Below, piece by piece: positions 34,181 through 35,287 of a stretch of DNA of 35,287 bases. The notes under the pieces were generated by a model that saw only the letters and a program-made list of their open reading frames with translations, was not told the origin of the DNA and searched no databases. Position numbers and translations under genes: made by a program. This stretch comes from a virus. The DNA is taken from positions 1 to 35,287 of the IMG/VR virus record IMGVR_UViG_3300047668_001498. One strand, written 5' to 3'. Numbering within the stretch: the first letter of the stretch is position 1; each line of letters starts with the position of its first letter.

Positions 34181-35287
34181 TTACAGAGTATGTAATCCTT
34201 TAACTTCGATCTTACCATAAAATTCTGGTCTTACGATTTTCTTCGCGTAACGTGTCATTACACCTTTACGTGGAGTAAAGTTTTTCGGATCGTAAACTAG
34301 AGGAGTCATAATCAATGGAACGTAAGGAGCATATACTGCACCCGTTTCTAAAAATTGTGTACCTCTAAAGCCCATTAAAATAGTATTTTGAACCATGTAA
34401 GGATTTTTGTAAACAGTAAATCTGTTATTCAATTGTCCTACTTTCTGAACACCCATTGCGAATTGAGATGAGTTACCATCTGTATTTGCAGCATATCCAG
34501 GAATTGATTCTAACACAGTAGCTACATCTGGAGAACAAACTAACCAGTTTGCACCACCACGCATAGTTTTTTGATGAATCTTGTTACTAACCTTTTGGAT
34601 TTTAGTTCCTAATGTTTGGAACCAAAGACCTTGGTTATAAGCTTCACCTGTATTAGCGCCTATCCATAAGTTATTACCATCATACTTTTCACCTACAGTA
34701 ACTGACCATCTTTCAGTAGTTAATGCATTTCTTTGTAACATGTCTAAGATTTCTAAGTCAATCTCTTGTGAGATATATTCAGATAACATAGAAGTTAATT
34801 CAGCTTCAGCATCGATAGAGTGATAAGCATTAAGATCTTGAGCGAACTCAGGAGTCCAAACTGCTTTTAACTTACGAGTCTTAGCTACAATCGGAATACT
34901 TTTCATTTCTAAATTGATTTCCGGGATAGCTAAATCTACTTCTGGGTTAGCAGATGTTGATGCAGCTGATGATTCAAAGTCTCCTCTTGTGATATCAGTT
35001 GGAGTTTTAATAAACTGAACCTTATATCCTTCACCTGAACTTGCTGCTTCTCCTGCAGATGCACCTGAACCAGATACTACGAACTGAATAAATGTTCCAT
35101 TTGCTTTTTCATTACCATTTGAATCAGTTAATTTAGTAAATTCACTAAATACTTTTTCAACGATTTTGAATCCTTTACCTGTTACTGTTGAACCTGACGT
35201 ATGCGTTAATTGGAATGCTCTTACAGCTTCCTTATCAATATGCTTATGTCCTGTTGTACCATCAGCTTCAGTAAAGATAGAAGAAGT
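34181..35287 (-). CDS. 23: Major capsid protein gp23, C-terminal part (gene runs off the right edge)
   Basis: The frame is open from the right edge to the stop at 34181, giving 368 residues; the start lies outside. The strongest match to T4 gp23 is the block KTRKLKAVWTPEFAQDLNAY followed by HSIDAEAELTSMLSEYISQE, which corresponds to AKSRQLKAAYSIELAQDLRA in T4. Nearer the end ANWLVCSPDVATVLE and VYAPYVPLIMTPLVYDP match the capsid core, and the protein finishes RPEFYGKIEVKGL. An ITRGDFES motif lies about 40 residues before the T4-like block. An internal ATG at 34906 is not the start because the conserved frame continues upstream. A Ser/Gly/Ala-rich loop lies about 60 residues before the T4-like block. 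It assembles the head shell. A strong terminator follows. Confidence 0.95.
   Translation of the reverse strand, partial: TSSIFTEADGTTGHKHIDKEAVRAFQLTHTSGSTVTGKGFKIVEKVFSEFTKLTDSNGNEKANGTFIQFVVSGSGASAGEAASSGEGYKVQFIKTPTDITRGDFESSAASTSANPEVDLAIPEINLEMKSIPIVAKTRKLKAVWTPEFAQDLNAYHSIDAEAELTSMLSEYISQEIDLEILDMLQRNALTTERWSVTVGEKYDGNNLWIGANTGEAYNQGLWFQTLGTKIQKVSNKIHQKTMRGGANWLVCSPDVATVLESIPGYAANTDGNSSQFAMGVQKVGQLNNRFTVYKNPYMVQNTILMGFRGTQFLETGAVYAPYVPLIMTPLVYDPKNFTPRKGVMTRYAKKIVRPEFYGKIEVKGLHTL

Noticed and set aside
34181-34906. Start of the capsid gene at the ATG at 34906
   Set aside because: The same frame stays open to the right edge and encodes a gp23-like ITRGDFES segment upstream, so the true start lies outside the window.

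Overview
This window is a stretch of an AT-rich tailed-phage genome with a T4-like (contractile-tail) virion module. Every gene I can support lies on the minus strand, so transcription runs from high to low coordinates. The T4-type identity rests on direct sequence resemblance: a major capsid protein (gp23), a PhoH-like ATPase, neck proteins (gp13/gp14-like), gp15, two tail sheath proteins (gp18), a 163-residue tube protein (gp19), a gp26-type protein and a very long tape measure. The host cannot be fixed from the sequence. Low GC, A-rich leaders on some genes and general style would suit a marine or Bacteroidota-like host, but that is only an impression.

Layout in transcription order, right to left. 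Head end (35287-33401): gp23, cut by the window edge, a strong intrinsic terminator, then phoH. Neck and tail completion (33352-30717): gp13-like, gp14-like, gp15. A 1826-residue fibre-like protein (30681-25201) and a small coiled-coil protein (25110-24832) follow. Tail shaft (24818-17664): two tandem sheath paralogues, one with about 390 extra residues, and the tube. Tail assembly (17619-12116): a zinc-ribbon gp26-type protein whose 3' end overlaps a second frame across a seven-T run (a probable programmed frameshift), an 88-residue protein and a 1376-residue tape measure. Baseplate (12114-5035): a 1221-residue protein that starts with about 23 copies of a 16-residue repeat, a LysM/gp53-like protein, a hub-like protein and a conserved unknown. 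Left end (4978-1): a family A DNA polymerase-like protein with altered motifs, a 693-residue protein with a nuclease-like pattern, two small unknowns and the N-terminal part of an ATP-dependent DNA ligase.

Most structural genes are tightly packed, often with stop and start codons touching and clear Shine-Dalgarno sequences. Longer gaps repeatedly contain TATTTATA on the coding strand just upstream of a start codon, which I propose as this phage's late promoter element. No tRNA, CRISPR array, insertion sequence or integration gene was seen. No gap between genes exceeds 300 bases; the longest (983-1127) holds a promoter-like motif and a hairpin.
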